Assembly: GCA_910577605.1 (NCBI GenBank)
Contig: CAJTON010000015.1
Span: 1 to 33,190, forward strand
Length of the DNA stretch: 33,190 bases
Reading direction: 5' to 3'
Origin: an uncultured Butyrivibrio sp.
GTDB lineage: Bacteria; Bacillota; Clostridia; Lachnospirales; Lachnospiraceae
Below are positions 1 through 7,974 of this stretch, piece by piece. A model generated the notes under the pieces. That model had not been told where the DNA came from, searched no databases, and saw nothing but the letters and a program-made list of their open reading frames with translations. Both the position numbers and the translations under genes were made by a program. How positions within the stretch are numbered: the first letter of the stretch is position 1; the number at the start of each line of letters is the position of its first letter.

Positions 1-85
1 GAGTTTATCAAGTCTGTGTACATATGGATAAAAGCGTAACATGAACTATAGTCAAGTAAGTAGATACAATTTAGCATAAAAATCT

Positions 86-115
86 TTGGGAGCATTTTAT
101 GGGATATGCTCCCAA
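86..115 (-). terminator. Hairpin terminator at the transposase remnant
   Basis: TTGGGAGCAT (86-95) pairs perfectly with ATGCTCCCAA (106-115) around a 10-nt loop. On the minus strand the stem overlaps the transposase stop codon and is followed by AAAGATTTTT, a fair U-tract. It would end transcription of the transposase remnant. Confidence 0.55.
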
Positions 116-264
116 TACAATGCCTCTGCCTCGTCAAGTGTGAGTATTTCGAGGATTCCGTGGGTACGCATGGAGTTATAATAGCCTTCAATATACTCAA
201 AAATATCTGTGGTGTACGAGAAGCCGAAAAAGTACCCACGTGTAGCAGGAAATCTAATCATCAT
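97..264 (-). pseudogene. IS3-type transposase, C-terminal remnant
   Basis: The minus strand has an open frame of about 55 codons ending in TAA at 97-99. Its core reads DIFEYIEGYYNSMRTHGIL, which matches the end of the integrase (rve) catalytic domain of IS3-family OrfB transposases, where a D-I-F-x-Y-I-E-x-[FY]-Y-N-x-x-R-x-H block is usual. The frame is closed upstream by a stop at 265-267, and no DDE catalytic residues are present, so this is a fragment of a protein normally near 270-300 residues. It marks an old insertion at the left edge of the window. The assignment rests on the motif alone; the exact IS group is not known. Confidence 0.65.
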
Positions 265-344
265 TCATTATGCGTTCTAGCTGCTAGGACAGAACGGGAT
301 GCCCGCAATAGAAGCTCTCGCATGCCCCAAGGCAAAGACTTCTT

Positions 345-380
345 AAAAAGTAGCACCCGGAAAGATTTCTCCTTCCGGGT
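345..380 (-). terminator. Probable terminator of the AraC-type gene
   Basis: ACCCGGAA (355-362) pairs with TTCCGGGT (373-380). Read on the minus strand the stem is followed by GCTACTTTTT. It lies about 100 nt past the stop codon of the AraC-family gene at 481. The remainder of 265-480 holds no coding frame I trust. Confidence 0.5.
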
Positions 381-480
381 ACATACTGCATTCAATTATT
401 CCCTAGCGATACGAAACAAAACCGGAAAGGGTATTTTTTCTGCTGATGCCGCAACTTTATGGTTTTTACCTTTTGGTTTT

Positions 481-1449
481 CTACACTTTGCGCACAGGTC
501 TGATGTATTTCCAGAAACGCGCGGGATCGTGATAGAAGTACATGATCCTGCCGGGTGTGGTGTCGAGGCAGTAGCCGGTGTCCGTAAAGTCAAATTCGGA
601 CATCGCCTTTTCGATTTTCTGTTCGACGCTGCAATTTTCCTGTTCGTAGTCGAAAGCTCCATGCTCAAAAACGATATATTCGGCTTCGGGCACGTCGAGC
701 AGGATCATCTGCGGCGGAACTTCGCCGGAGTAGTCAAAAGGAAGACGCACGCCGTAACATTCGGCAAGGGGGATGCCCCATGAGCAGACCCTTCCTTTCG
801 GGTCGTTTAGGTACGCCATGATCTGACCGGCTCCGCTGTTTGGCTCGCTTCCGCCCTCGTCGTCAAGTTTTCCCTTGACGCTGTCTAAAAGACCGCATAT
901 CGTTTCGCAGTCCTGTCCGGGAATTTCGCTTTGCTTCTGCCAGAAATCCCAGTAGCCGATGGACTCGTAGTTTTTGATGTGCAGAAATTTGTGAGCGGGA
1001 ATCGTTACAAAATAAATCTTGATTTCATCGGTACTTTTTATCATTCCGATTTCTCCTATTCCTAAAAAGTAGCGGTCGAAAAGGTTTATTTTGGTGCGCA
1101 GGACGAGTGGACGGGGATTCTTGCGGTACTCTCCGGGAGTGACGGAGTATGCGGCTTTAAAGGCTCTCGTGAAAGCCTCGTGTGAGGAAAATCCGTAATC
1201 GAGCGCTATGTCAAGAAAACTTCTGTTTTCGTCGCGTACCTCCTTCAGCGCGAAAGCCAGCCGTCTCAAACGCAGATAGTCCTTAAACTGCATACCCGAT
1301 ATTTCACTGAATTTTCTTGAAACATGAAATTCGGAATATCCGAGTTTTCGTGAAAGAATGTTAAGCGTAAGTGCTTCGTTGTCGTGATGCCTTATACACT
1401 CGTCGATCTCGTTTACAATAAGCTGGACTGTTTTCTGCCACTCGTACAT
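481..1449 (-). CDS. AraC-family transcriptional regulator with GyrI-like effector domain
   Basis: A 322-residue two-domain regulator. Residues about 8-110 form the AraC/XylS double helix-turn-helix: the first helix pair lies around LTLNILSRKLGYSEFHVSR and the second around FLDIALDYGFSSHEAFTRAF, followed by the conserved TPGEYRK end. Residues about 135-322 look like the GyrI-like/SOUL small-molecule binding fold found in BmrR- and Rob-type proteins, ending in YRP-like residues. Such proteins bind small amphipathic ligands and usually activate nearby or unlinked transport genes; the ligand here is unknown. It stands alone on the minus strand, transcribed towards the IS remnant, and is separate from the permease gene cluster upstream. 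The start codon fits the beginning of the HTH region, though no strong ribosome binding site is visible. Confidence 0.88.
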   Translation of the reverse strand: MYEWQKTVQLIVNEIDECIRHHDNEALTLNILSRKLGYSEFHVSRKFSEISGMQFKDYLRLRRLAFALKEVRDENRSFLDIALDYGFSSHEAFTRAFKAAYSVTPGEYRKNPRPLVLRTKINLFDRYFLGIGEIGMIKSTDEIKIYFVTIPAHKFLHIKNYESIGYWDFWQKQSEIPGQDCETICGLLDSVKGKLDDEGGSEPNSGAGQIMAYLNDPKGRVCSWGIPLAECYGVRLPFDYSGEVPPQMILLDVPEAEYIVFEHGAFDYEQENCSVEQKIEKAMSEFDFTDTGYCLDTTPGRIMYFYHDPARFWKYIRPVRKV

Positions 1450-1478
1450 TTCTACCTCGCTTCGACTGCTCTGTGTTC

Positions 1479-1484
1479 ATTATA
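1479..1484 (-). promoter_or_regulatory. Possible -10 box of the AraC-type gene
   Basis: On the minus strand a perfect TATAAT lies about 30 nt upstream of the start codon at 1449. No good -35 hexamer is found 16-18 nt further up, so this promoter might need an activator, for example the regulator itself. Confidence 0.35.
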
Positions 1485-1541
1485 GGAAAATGAAGATCGT
1501 TTTGCTTGATTTTACTTGCGAAAAAAGAGATAAATAATAAA

Positions 1542-1778
1542 TTAAGATTTCATCCGCTTTATATATCTGCTTTTTTTACCGTTCCAATAACAGTATATAC
1601 ATCTCCCGTTTTTAAAAACATGACTGCAATTCGGATAACTGTACAATATATGAGCGCATTCCGGACAAAGCCCCGCCATGTGCGACGAGGCTTTGAGAAA
1701 TTCGCTCCCGCACTCGCTGCACACGGCGATTTTGTCTTTGGAAGGCTCCGTAAAAGGCTCTTTATTTCGTTTCTTCAT
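1542..1778 (-). CDS. Small zinc-ribbon protein of unknown function
   Basis: About 78 residues with four cysteine pairs or near pairs: CSEC and CPEC form one likely zinc ribbon, and NCSH with CIYC a second. The C-terminus is basic (KKSRYIKRMKS). The ATG at 1778 is preferred over the TTG at 1784; both lie inside the last codons of the permease gene, which ends at 1762, so translation is probably coupled. No recognised family beyond a generic treble-clef or ribbon fold can be given. The regular cysteine spacing and the overlap with the upstream gene argue that it is real rather than a chance frame. Confidence 0.62.
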   Translation of the reverse strand: MKKRNKEPFTEPSKDKIAVCSECGSEFLKASSHMAGLCPECAHILYSYPNCSHVFKNGRCIYCYWNGKKSRYIKRMKS

Positions 1779-3114
1779 CTGCAAGGCTTGTCTCTTCGTT
1801 GAAATTATAATCTTTTCCGGGAAGGATCGCGTTGAAAATAATGCCGACTAGAGCGCCTACGGCAAGACCGGAAAGACTGATCGTCACCTTGCCTACGGTA
1901 AAGGAGATCGCGCCCGCCGCGCTGTATTTTATTCCGATAGAAAGCACGAGTATCAATGCGGCGATAAGCACGTTGCGTGTCTTGGAGAAGTCAACCTTGC
2001 TCTCGACGATATTGCGTACTCCGACCGCCGAGATCATGCCGTAGAGCACAAGCGAGATACCGCCGACGGTCGCTGCGGGCATCGAGCTGATAACCGCGGC
2101 GAATTTGGGGCAGAATGAAAACAGTATCGCGAAAATTGCCGCAAGCTCGATAACGAGCGGGTCGTATACCTTTGAAAGCGAGAGCACGCCGGTGTTTTCT
2201 CCGTAGGTGGTGTTGGCGGGAGCGCCGAAAAGCGACGCGAAGATGGTCGCCGCGCCGTCGCCTACAAGAGTGCGGTGAAGACCGGGGTCCTTTATATAGT
2301 TTCTGCCCGTCGTGGATGAGATCGCCGATATGTCGCCGATATGCTCAACGATAGTGGCGAGCGCGATAGGCATTATGGTTATTATTGAGGTCACGAAGGT
2401 CGAAGCGTTGAAATTCGCTCCGAATATTGAAAATACGGTGGCGCTTTTGTGGACGGGAAGCCCGAACCATGCGGCTTCTTTTATAGCGGTAAAATCAACC
2501 TTTCCCGCGATTGCCGCCGCCGCGTATGAAACGATGACGCCGATAAGTATCGGTATTATTTTTATCATGCCCTTGCCGAAAATATTGCAGGCGATCACCG
2601 CGAGTATAGCTATTATCGCCACCCACCAGCAGGCGGAGCAGTTGTCTATCGCCGACTGCGACAGAGTAAGACCGATGGCGATGATTATGGGTCCCGTCAC
2701 GATAGGCGGGAAGAATTTCATAACTCTCTTCGCGCCGAAGGCTTTGATGAGGGCGGCGAGAACAAAATACAGCAGCCCCGAAAAAGCGACGCCTACGCAG
2801 GCGTAAGGGAGGAGGGCGGAATTGTCAAGAACATTTCCTGCGGCGTCCTGCAAAGGCGCGATAGCGGCGTATCCGCCTAAGAAAGCGAAGGAAGAGCCGA
2901 GAAAAGCGGGAACCTTTCTCTTTGTGACAAGGTGGAAAAACAATGTTCCCAGACCCGCGAAAAGCAGCGTTGTGGAAATGCTAAGTCCCGTGAGAATCGG
3001 AACGAGCACGGTTGCCCCGAACATAGCGAACATATGCTGAAGTCCGAGAAGCAGGGTTTTGGGAACTCCCAGTTTTCTGGCATCGTAGATGCCGTCGTTT
3101 TTGACGTTATTCAT
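1762..3114 (-). CDS. uraA: Uracil/xanthine permease (NCS2 family)
   Basis: A 450-residue protein with about 12-14 membrane segments, typical of the NCS2 (NAT) proton-coupled nucleobase transporters of the inner membrane. The N-terminal LGLQHMFAMFGATVLVP block is a hallmark of the uracil branch. The two substrate-binding glutamate motifs are present: TIVEHIGD in the middle and TTYGENTGV further on, matching the UraA glutamates. Length equals the family norm. A ribosome binding site (AGGAGG) stands just upstream and the leader is short, about 30 nt from the predicted promoter, which leaves no room for a PyrR attenuator or riboswitch. It is transcribed with the small zinc-ribbon gene that overlaps its stop. 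Uracil is the best guess for substrate, xanthine possible. Confidence 0.92.
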   Translation of the reverse strand: MNNVKNDGIYDARKLGVPKTLLLGLQHMFAMFGATVLVPILTGLSISTTLLFAGLGTLFFHLVTKRKVPAFLGSSFAFLGGYAAIAPLQDAAGNVLDNSALLPYACVGVAFSGLLYFVLAALIKAFGAKRVMKFFPPIVTGPIIIAIGLTLSQSAIDNCSACWWVAIIAILAVIACNIFGKGMIKIIPILIGVIVSYAAAAIAGKVDFTAIKEAAWFGLPVHKSATVFSIFGANFNASTFVTSIITIMPIALATIVEHIGDISAISSTTGRNYIKDPGLHRTLVGDGAATIFASLFGAPANTTYGENTGVLSLSKVYDPLVIELAAIFAILFSFCPKFAAVISSMPAATVGGISLVLYGMISAVGVRNIVESKVDFSKTRNVLIAALILVLSIGIKYSAAGAISFTVGKVTISLSGLAVGALVGIIFNAILPGKDYNFNEETSLADEETK

Positions 3115-3148
3115 TTGTGACCTCCTGTAAAATAGTTTTATCAGATAG

Positions 3149-3177
3149 ATATTATCATAAAGAAGGACGGGTGTAAA
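3149..3177 (-). promoter_or_regulatory. Promoter of the uracil permease gene
   Basis: Minus strand: TTTACA (-35, at 3172-3177), a 17-nt spacer, and TAATAT (-10, at 3149-3154), about 35 nt upstream of the start codon at 3114. This is a good sigma-A type match. Confidence 0.6.
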
Positions 3178-3190
3178 TGGAAGAAAATTC

Positions 3191-3219
3191 TTGCCAACAT
3201 CATATAAATAGAGGATAAT
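3191..3219 (+). promoter_or_regulatory. Promoter of the LRR-VWA-AAA+ gene set
   Basis: TTGCCA (3191-3196), a 17-nt spacer and GATAAT (3214-3219). It is back to back with the uracil permease promoter, leaving only about 13 nt between the two -35 boxes. Transcription would start in or next to the tandem repeat that begins at 3222. Confidence 0.55.
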
Positions 3220-3221
3220 AT

Positions 3222-3277
3222 TAAATGAAATTTTATTGCGGGAATTTTATAAATGAAATTTTATTGCGGAAATCTTA
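3222..3277. repeat. 28-bp tandem duplication in a 5' leader
   Basis: Two adjacent 28-bp copies (3222-3249 and 3250-3277) differ at only two positions. Each contains TAAATGAAATTTTATTGCGG. The pair begins two bases after the predicted -10 box of the LRR gene set, so it would make up most of its untranslated leader. Confidence 0.8.
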
Positions 3278-3351
3278 TGGCGGGAATAGGATGACGGGAA
3301 ACAAAAAGCAAAGGATTTCCCGAAGACGGGATCTTGGGCGGCAGACGTGGT

Positions 3352-4218
3352 ATGGAGTATATTGAAAAAGACGGACGGATAATAATAAAAGGCGGTTTCG
3401 AGAACCGCGGCATAATAGAGATACCGGAGCAGTTAGACGGTCTTTCGGTGACGGAGGTGGACGGATACGCCTTTGCGAACAGACTTGAGCTTACGGAGGT
3501 GATCCTTCCGGCATCCGTCAGAAGAATAGGCGCGCACGCCTTTTACAATTGCAAAAATCTCCGCCTTGCGGAGCTGTACGACGGCATAAGGGAGCTTGAG
3601 GACGGAGCGTTCAAGAACTGCCACAGTCTTTCCGAGGTCAGGCTGCACAGCCGCGAGGGGCGCGAAGGCTGTATACGCAATCTTCTGGATGAAAATATCC
3701 ATGAAGTCACGCTTGATATAGAATACGCTGACGGACAGCGCGCTCGTCTGCTTTTTCCGGCGTTTGAGGACGACTATGTGGAGAATACGCCGGCGCGTAT
3801 TTTTCAGGCGGTGAGCTACGGCAGCGGAGGAGCGTACAGACAATGTATGCAGGGCGGCGGCATGGACTACCGCGCATTTGACGCGCTTTTTGCTAGGTCT
3901 GTGCGCGAGGACCGGTTTGAGGCGGCGCTTTTTAACAGCGTAGGCAGACTGCGTTATCCGTACCGCCTTTTTGAATCGGCTAAGAAAAAATATATGGATT
4001 TTCTCAGGGAAAACGGCGCTCGCGCGGCGGCGTATTATATCGCGGCGGGCGACGCGGATACGGTAAGTTTTCTGTGCGGGATAAACGCGCTTGACGGGAA
4101 CGCGGTGCAGGAGGCGCTTAAAGCGGCGGCGGATATGCGTCTGCCGCAGCTTACCGGAATCCTGCTCGACTATAAAAGCAGAAATTTTAAAACCGAAAGA
4201 AAGAGATTTGATTTATGA
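3352..4218 (+). CDS. BspA-type leucine-rich-repeat protein
   Basis: About 288 residues. The first 110 contain BspA-like leucine-rich repeats of the form L-x-E-V-x-L-P-x-x-V-x-x-I-G-x-x-A-F, as in LTEVILPASVRRIGAHAF. The rest is a helical region without a recognised domain, similar in feel to the ankyrin/HEAT-like tails of cytoplasmic LRR proteins. There is no signal peptide or anchor, so it probably works inside the cell, unlike the surface BspA proteins. An ATG at 3352 is chosen; a TTG at 3334 in the same frame is possible, and neither has a clear ribosome binding site. Its stop overlaps the start of the VWA gene by 4 nt, which implies coupling and a shared role, perhaps as adaptor or substrate selector for the VWA/AAA+ pair. 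Confidence 0.75.
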   Translation: MEYIEKDGRIIIKGGFENRGIIEIPEQLDGLSVTEVDGYAFANRLELTEVILPASVRRIGAHAFYNCKNLRLAELYDGIRELEDGAFKNCHSLSEVRLHSREGREGCIRNLLDENIHEVTLDIEYADGQRARLLFPAFEDDYVENTPARIFQAVSYGSGGAYRQCMQGGGMDYRAFDALFARSVREDRFEAALFNSVGRLRYPYRLFESAKKKYMDFLRENGARAAAYYIAAGDADTVSFLCGINALDGNAVQEALKAAADMRLPQLTGILLDYKSRNFKTERKRFDL

Positions 4219-5492
4219 GTACCGATAATTATACCCAAAAATCAAATATCGGAGTAAGGATACTTGATTCCGGGCGCAGCAGTCTTTATTTCGCCATGCG
4301 CTTCATGGATATGGCGCTGTGCGCGTTTGAGTATAAAGCGGCGGAGGGCAACCGCTATGCGGGAACTGACGGAAAAGCGATATATTTTGCGCCTGACTAT
4401 CTTATGGATTTATACGAGCAGGAGGTCAGGCTTGTTAACCGGCTCTATCTCCACATGACGCTTCACTGTATATACAGACATCTGTTCAGGATCGGCGGCA
4501 GGAATAAAAGACTGTGGAACCTTGCGTGTGACATTGCCGTGGAATCCGTTATCGACGGCTTGGACTATTCCTGTGTGAAAATGCGCCTTCCAGCGGTCAG
4601 GGATGCTCTTTACCGTCGGATCAAAGATTCCTGCCGAATATTAACCTGTGATTTAATATACGATTATCTTGAAAAAAACACTCCCGGAGAGCCGGAATTT
4701 ACTGCTTTGGAAAACGAATTTCTAGCGGACGACCATGAATACTGGTATCATAGCGGCAACAGCCGGAACCGTTCTCAGAGCGAGCAAAAATGGGAGGATA
4801 TAAGCCGCAAAATGCAGACCTCAATGGAAACCGTCGAAAAGGGGGCGGGGCATGAGAATCAAAGTCTTTACCAAAGCGTCGAGGCGGAAAACAGGCAGCG
4901 CTACGACTATAAGGAATTTTTGAGACGGTTCGCGGTGTACCGCGAGGAAATACAGATTGACCCGGACGATTTTGACTATACCATATACACCTACGGGCTT
5001 TCGCACTATGGCAATATGCCGCTTATCGAGCCTATGGAGCAGCGCGAGGTCAAAAAAATACAGGATTTTGTTATCGCGATAGACACCTCGTTTTCGTGTT
5101 CGGAGGAGCAGGTAAAGGATTTCCTTCAGGAAACCTGCAATATTCTTTTTACCTCCGAAAGCTTTTTTCAGAAGGTCAATATAAGAGTGCTTCAGTGCGA
5201 CAACAGGGTGCAGAAGGACGATAAGCTCAAGAATGCGCGTGAAATGGAGGATTATATCAATCATCTTTCTATAAAAGGCAGGGGAGGGACGGATTTTCGT
5301 CCGGTGTTCGAGTATGTCGGAAGGCTTATTGAGGACGGCGAATTTACCAATCTCAAGGGACTTATTTATTTTACCGACGGCAGGGGGGAATACCCGAAAA
5401 AGATGCCGCCGTACGAAACTGCTTTTGTTTTTCTTAGGGAGGACCATACCGACGCGGGCGTGCCGCCGTGGGCGATAAAGCTTGAAATATAG
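4215..5492 (+). CDS. VWA-like protein with DUF2201-type metallopeptidase-like domain
   Basis: 425 residues. The N-terminal half resembles the putative metallopeptidase domain of DUF2201 proteins (HxxxH at residues 80-84, then LWNLACDIAVE). However the site reads HMTLH, so the glutamate of the usual HExxH zinc motif is missing and peptidase activity is doubtful. A polar linker (about 155-280) leads to a C-terminal von Willebrand A-like domain: D290-T-S-F-S294 is the DxSxS metal-binding (MIDAS) motif, with GGTD near 357-360 and TDG at 387-389. Proteins of this kind pair with MoxR-type ATPases, and the next gene encodes one, as expected. It overlaps the LRR gene by 4 nt. The likely role is substrate binding or assembly in a cytoplasmic chaperone-like complex; the client is unknown. 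Confidence 0.82.
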   Translation: MSTDNYTQKSNIGVRILDSGRSSLYFAMRFMDMALCAFEYKAAEGNRYAGTDGKAIYFAPDYLMDLYEQEVRLVNRLYLHMTLHCIYRHLFRIGGRNKRLWNLACDIAVESVIDGLDYSCVKMRLPAVRDALYRRIKDSCRILTCDLIYDYLEKNTPGEPEFTALENEFLADDHEYWYHSGNSRNRSQSEQKWEDISRKMQTSMETVEKGAGHENQSLYQSVEAENRQRYDYKEFLRRFAVYREEIQIDPDDFDYTIYTYGLSHYGNMPLIEPMEQREVKKIQDFVIAIDTSFSCSEEQVKDFLQETCNILFTSESFFQKVNIRVLQCDNRVQKDDKLKNAREMEDYINHLSIKGRGGTDFRPVFEYVGRLIEDGEFTNLKGLIYFTDGRGEYPKKMPPYETAFVFLREDHTDAGVPPWAIKLEI

Positions 5493-5547
5493 CGCCCAAT
5501 ATCCATATTCGCAAATCATCTAAGCAATCAAGGAGAGAATGAAATAA

Positions 5548-7077
5548 ATGAATATCAGGAAAGCCAAGGACGAAATAAAAAACAGCATTAAGGCGTATCT
5601 TACCAAGAATCCGCAGGGCGAATACGCGATTCCCGCGGTGCGCCAGCGCCCGATTCTTCTGATGGGGCCTCCCGGAATCGGCAAGACCGCGATAATGGAG
5701 CAGGTCGCCGAGGAGTGCAACATAGCTTTGGTTTCGTATACGATAACGCACCACACAAGGCAGAGCGCGGTAGGTCTGCCCTTTATCGAAAAGATGTATT
5801 ACAACAAAGAAAGCTATTCCGTGACACAGTATACCTTGAGCGAGATAATAGCCGCCGTTTATGATAAAATATCCAAAAGCAGTCTGTCCGAGGGGATCCT
5901 TTTTATCGACGAGATAAACTGCGTTTCGGAAACGCTTGCCCCTACAATGCTCCAGTTTCTCCAGTGCAAGACCTTCGGCAACCATAAGGTGCCGGAGGGC
6001 TGGATAATCGTGGCTGCTGGCAATCCGCCGGAATATAACAAATCAGTGCGGGAGTTCGACATTGTTACGCTTGACCGTGTAAAGCGTATCGACGTGGAGC
6101 CGGATTACGAGGCATGGAAGGAATACGCCTACAAAAGCAAGATACACGGCGCGATAATGTCCTATCTTGAGCTGAAAAAAGACCGCTTCTACGATGTGCG
6201 GACTACCGTGGACGGAAAGATCTTCGCTACGGCGAGAGGCTGGGAGGATCTGTCCGTCATCATAACCTCCTACGAAAAGCTGGGAATAAAGGTGGACTAT
6301 GAGCTTATCCTCGAATATATCCAGCATCCGTCGATCGCCATGGACTTTGCCAATTATTACGATTTGTATAATAAATACCGCGCGGATTACAGGATAGAGG
6401 ATATATTTAAGGGCAAAGTGACAAACGATGTGTGCGACAGGCTTAAAACCGCGCCGTTTGACGAGCGGTACAGCATAGTCGCTCATCTTATGAGCGGGTT
6501 GACGGCTGTTTTTGCAGAGGCGGATTTACAAACCAGATTTGTTGGCAATGTTTTTGATATGCTCAAGGAAACTATGGAGATATACGAAAAGAGCTGCGAG
6601 AATATCCGTACCGACGCGAACAAGGTCACGGACGACGCGCGCGAGCAGCTGCGCCGCAAAATAGCCGCAAACGCTATATCGGGAAACGCTCTGACGGCAT
6701 TGCAGGGCGCCATACGCTATGTGGACGAAACAGCGCTCAAATACGGTTCCGGCTCCGAGCATAATCCCGTTACGGAGGAAGCCTTCGCCGCCATTAAAAG
6801 AGATTTTGAACGTGTTAAGAACGAACGTGAGGAAGTTCTTGACAACGCTTCTCAATATCTTTCAAACGCCTTTGATTTTATACTCAGGACTTTCGGCGAG
6901 GAGCAGGAGCTTATTATGTTTGTCACCGAGCTTTCAATAAATTACTATGCCGTGAGCTTTATAAACGACGAGGGCTGCGATAAGTATACCTATTACGCGT
7001 CTAGATTCCTTGTCGGAGACAGACAGCGCGGGATACTGGAGGATATAAGGACGGTAAGGGAAAATGAGCGGCTGTAA
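5548..7077 (+). CDS. MoxR-like AAA+ ATPase
   Basis: 509 residues. Walker A is GPPGIGKT (residues 40-47) and Walker B ILFIDE (117-122), followed by a sensor-1-like AAGNPPE and an arginine-rich segment (TLDRVKRI), the pattern of MoxR/RavA-type AAA+ ATPases (AAA_5). The last 200 residues are a helical extension with no named domain. MoxR ATPases work with VWA proteins to remodel or activate protein complexes, so it should partner the VWA protein encoded just upstream. A good ribosome binding site (AAGGAG) stands 11-16 nt before the ATG. The 3' end overlaps the radical SAM gene by 14 nt. Confidence 0.88.
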   Translation: MNIRKAKDEIKNSIKAYLTKNPQGEYAIPAVRQRPILLMGPPGIGKTAIMEQVAEECNIALVSYTITHHTRQSAVGLPFIEKMYYNKESYSVTQYTLSEIIAAVYDKISKSSLSEGILFIDEINCVSETLAPTMLQFLQCKTFGNHKVPEGWIIVAAGNPPEYNKSVREFDIVTLDRVKRIDVEPDYEAWKEYAYKSKIHGAIMSYLELKKDRFYDVRTTVDGKIFATARGWEDLSVIITSYEKLGIKVDYELILEYIQHPSIAMDFANYYDLYNKYRADYRIEDIFKGKVTNDVCDRLKTAPFDERYSIVAHLMSGLTAVFAEADLQTRFVGNVFDMLKETMEIYEKSCENIRTDANKVTDDAREQLRRKIAANAISGNALTALQGAIRYVDETALKYGSGSEHNPVTEEAFAAIKRDFERVKNEREEVLDNASQYLSNAFDFILRTFGEEQELIMFVTELSINYYAVSFINDEGCDKYTYYASRFLVGDRQRGILEDIRTVRENERL

Positions 7078-7972
7078 TCTTTGTCCGAGGTCGTGCGGCG
7101 CGGACCGCGAGGCGGGGCGGAGAGGCTATTGCGGTGAGCGTGGTACAATAAGGGCTGCGCGCGCGGCTCTGCATATGTGGGAGGAACCCTGCATATCCGG
7201 AACGCGCGGTTCGGGCGCGATATTTTTCAGCGGATGCCCTCTGCGCTGCGTGTACTGCCAGAACCGTGACATTGCAGACGGCAGAGTCGGAAAAGAGATA
7301 AGCGCGGACCGTCTTGCCGAAATAATGCTTGAGCTGCAGGCTCAGGGAGCAAATAATATAAATTTAGTCACGCCCACGCATTTCGCGCTTCATATAGCAA
7401 AGGCGATAGACGCCGCTCGCGTCAGAGGTCTTGCGGTTCCGATAGTGTACAATACCTCCGCGTACGAATCTCCTGAAACGTTGCGAAGACTTGACGGGCT
7501 TGTGGACGTGTATCTTCCAGATATGAAATATTTTAGTGAAGAGCGCGCAGCCCGGTATTCAAACGCGCCGGATTATCCCGCCGCCGCGAAGTCCGCGATA
7601 GCCGAGATGGTATGGCAGACGGGAAACACCGTTTTTGCGGACGGAAATGGTGCTGTCGAGGAGGGAATAATGCTTCGCGGAGTTATCGTGAGGCACTTGC
7701 TTCTTCCGGACGGGCTTGAGGATTCCAAGGCGGTCGTGCGTTATCTTTACGAAACCTACGGCGATTCGGTCTATATAAGCATTATGAACCAGTATACGCC
7801 GATGCCGCAAATAGGCGCAGAATTTCCGGAGCTTGCGCGCAAGGTGACGGAAAAAGAATACGAAAGCCTTGTAGATTACGCGGTTTTACTCGGCATTGAA
7901 AACGGTTTTATTCAGGAGGGGGAAACCGCGCTTGAAAGCTTTATCCCCGACTTTGACATGAGAGGAATTTGA
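7064..7972 (+). CDS. PflA-like radical SAM protein
   Basis: 302 residues. The radical SAM cluster motif CPLRCVYC is at residues 58-65 (CxxxCxxC). Ahead of it is a cysteine-rich stretch (C4, C7, C11, C23) typical of the shorter pyruvate formate-lyase activating enzyme-like proteins that lie outside the true PflA group. The central part has the expected NLVTPTHF and VYNTSAYES strands of the partial TIM barrel. Such proteins bind a [4Fe-4S] cluster and S-adenosylmethionine to make a 5'-deoxyadenosyl radical; the target of this subgroup is not established, and no glycyl radical enzyme gene is nearby. It overlaps the ATPase gene by 14 nt and the methyltransferase gene follows almost without gap. 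Confidence 0.85.
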   Translation: MSGCNLCPRSCGADREAGRRGYCGERGTIRAARAALHMWEEPCISGTRGSGAIFFSGCPLRCVYCQNRDIADGRVGKEISADRLAEIMLELQAQGANNINLVTPTHFALHIAKAIDAARVRGLAVPIVYNTSAYESPETLRRLDGLVDVYLPDMKYFSEERAARYSNAPDYPAAAKSAIAEMVWQTGNTVFADGNGAVEEGIMLRGVIVRHLLLPDGLEDSKAVVRYLYETYGDSVYISIMNQYTPMPQIGAEFPELARKVTEKEYESLVDYAVLLGIENGFIQEGETALESFIPDFDMRGI

Positions 7973-7974
7973 TT

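Noticed and set aside
106..783. A 225-codon plus-strand frame at the left edge
   Set aside because: It is antisense to the transposase remnant and to the AraC-type gene, and has no domain.
3222..3277. The tandem repeat as a start of a CRISPR array
   Set aside because: Only two units, no spacers between them, and no cas genes in the window.
4821..5519. A 232-codon minus-strand frame antisense to the VWA gene
   Set aside because: It is the shadow of a gene with a clear VWA domain; no domain or ribosome binding site was found for it.
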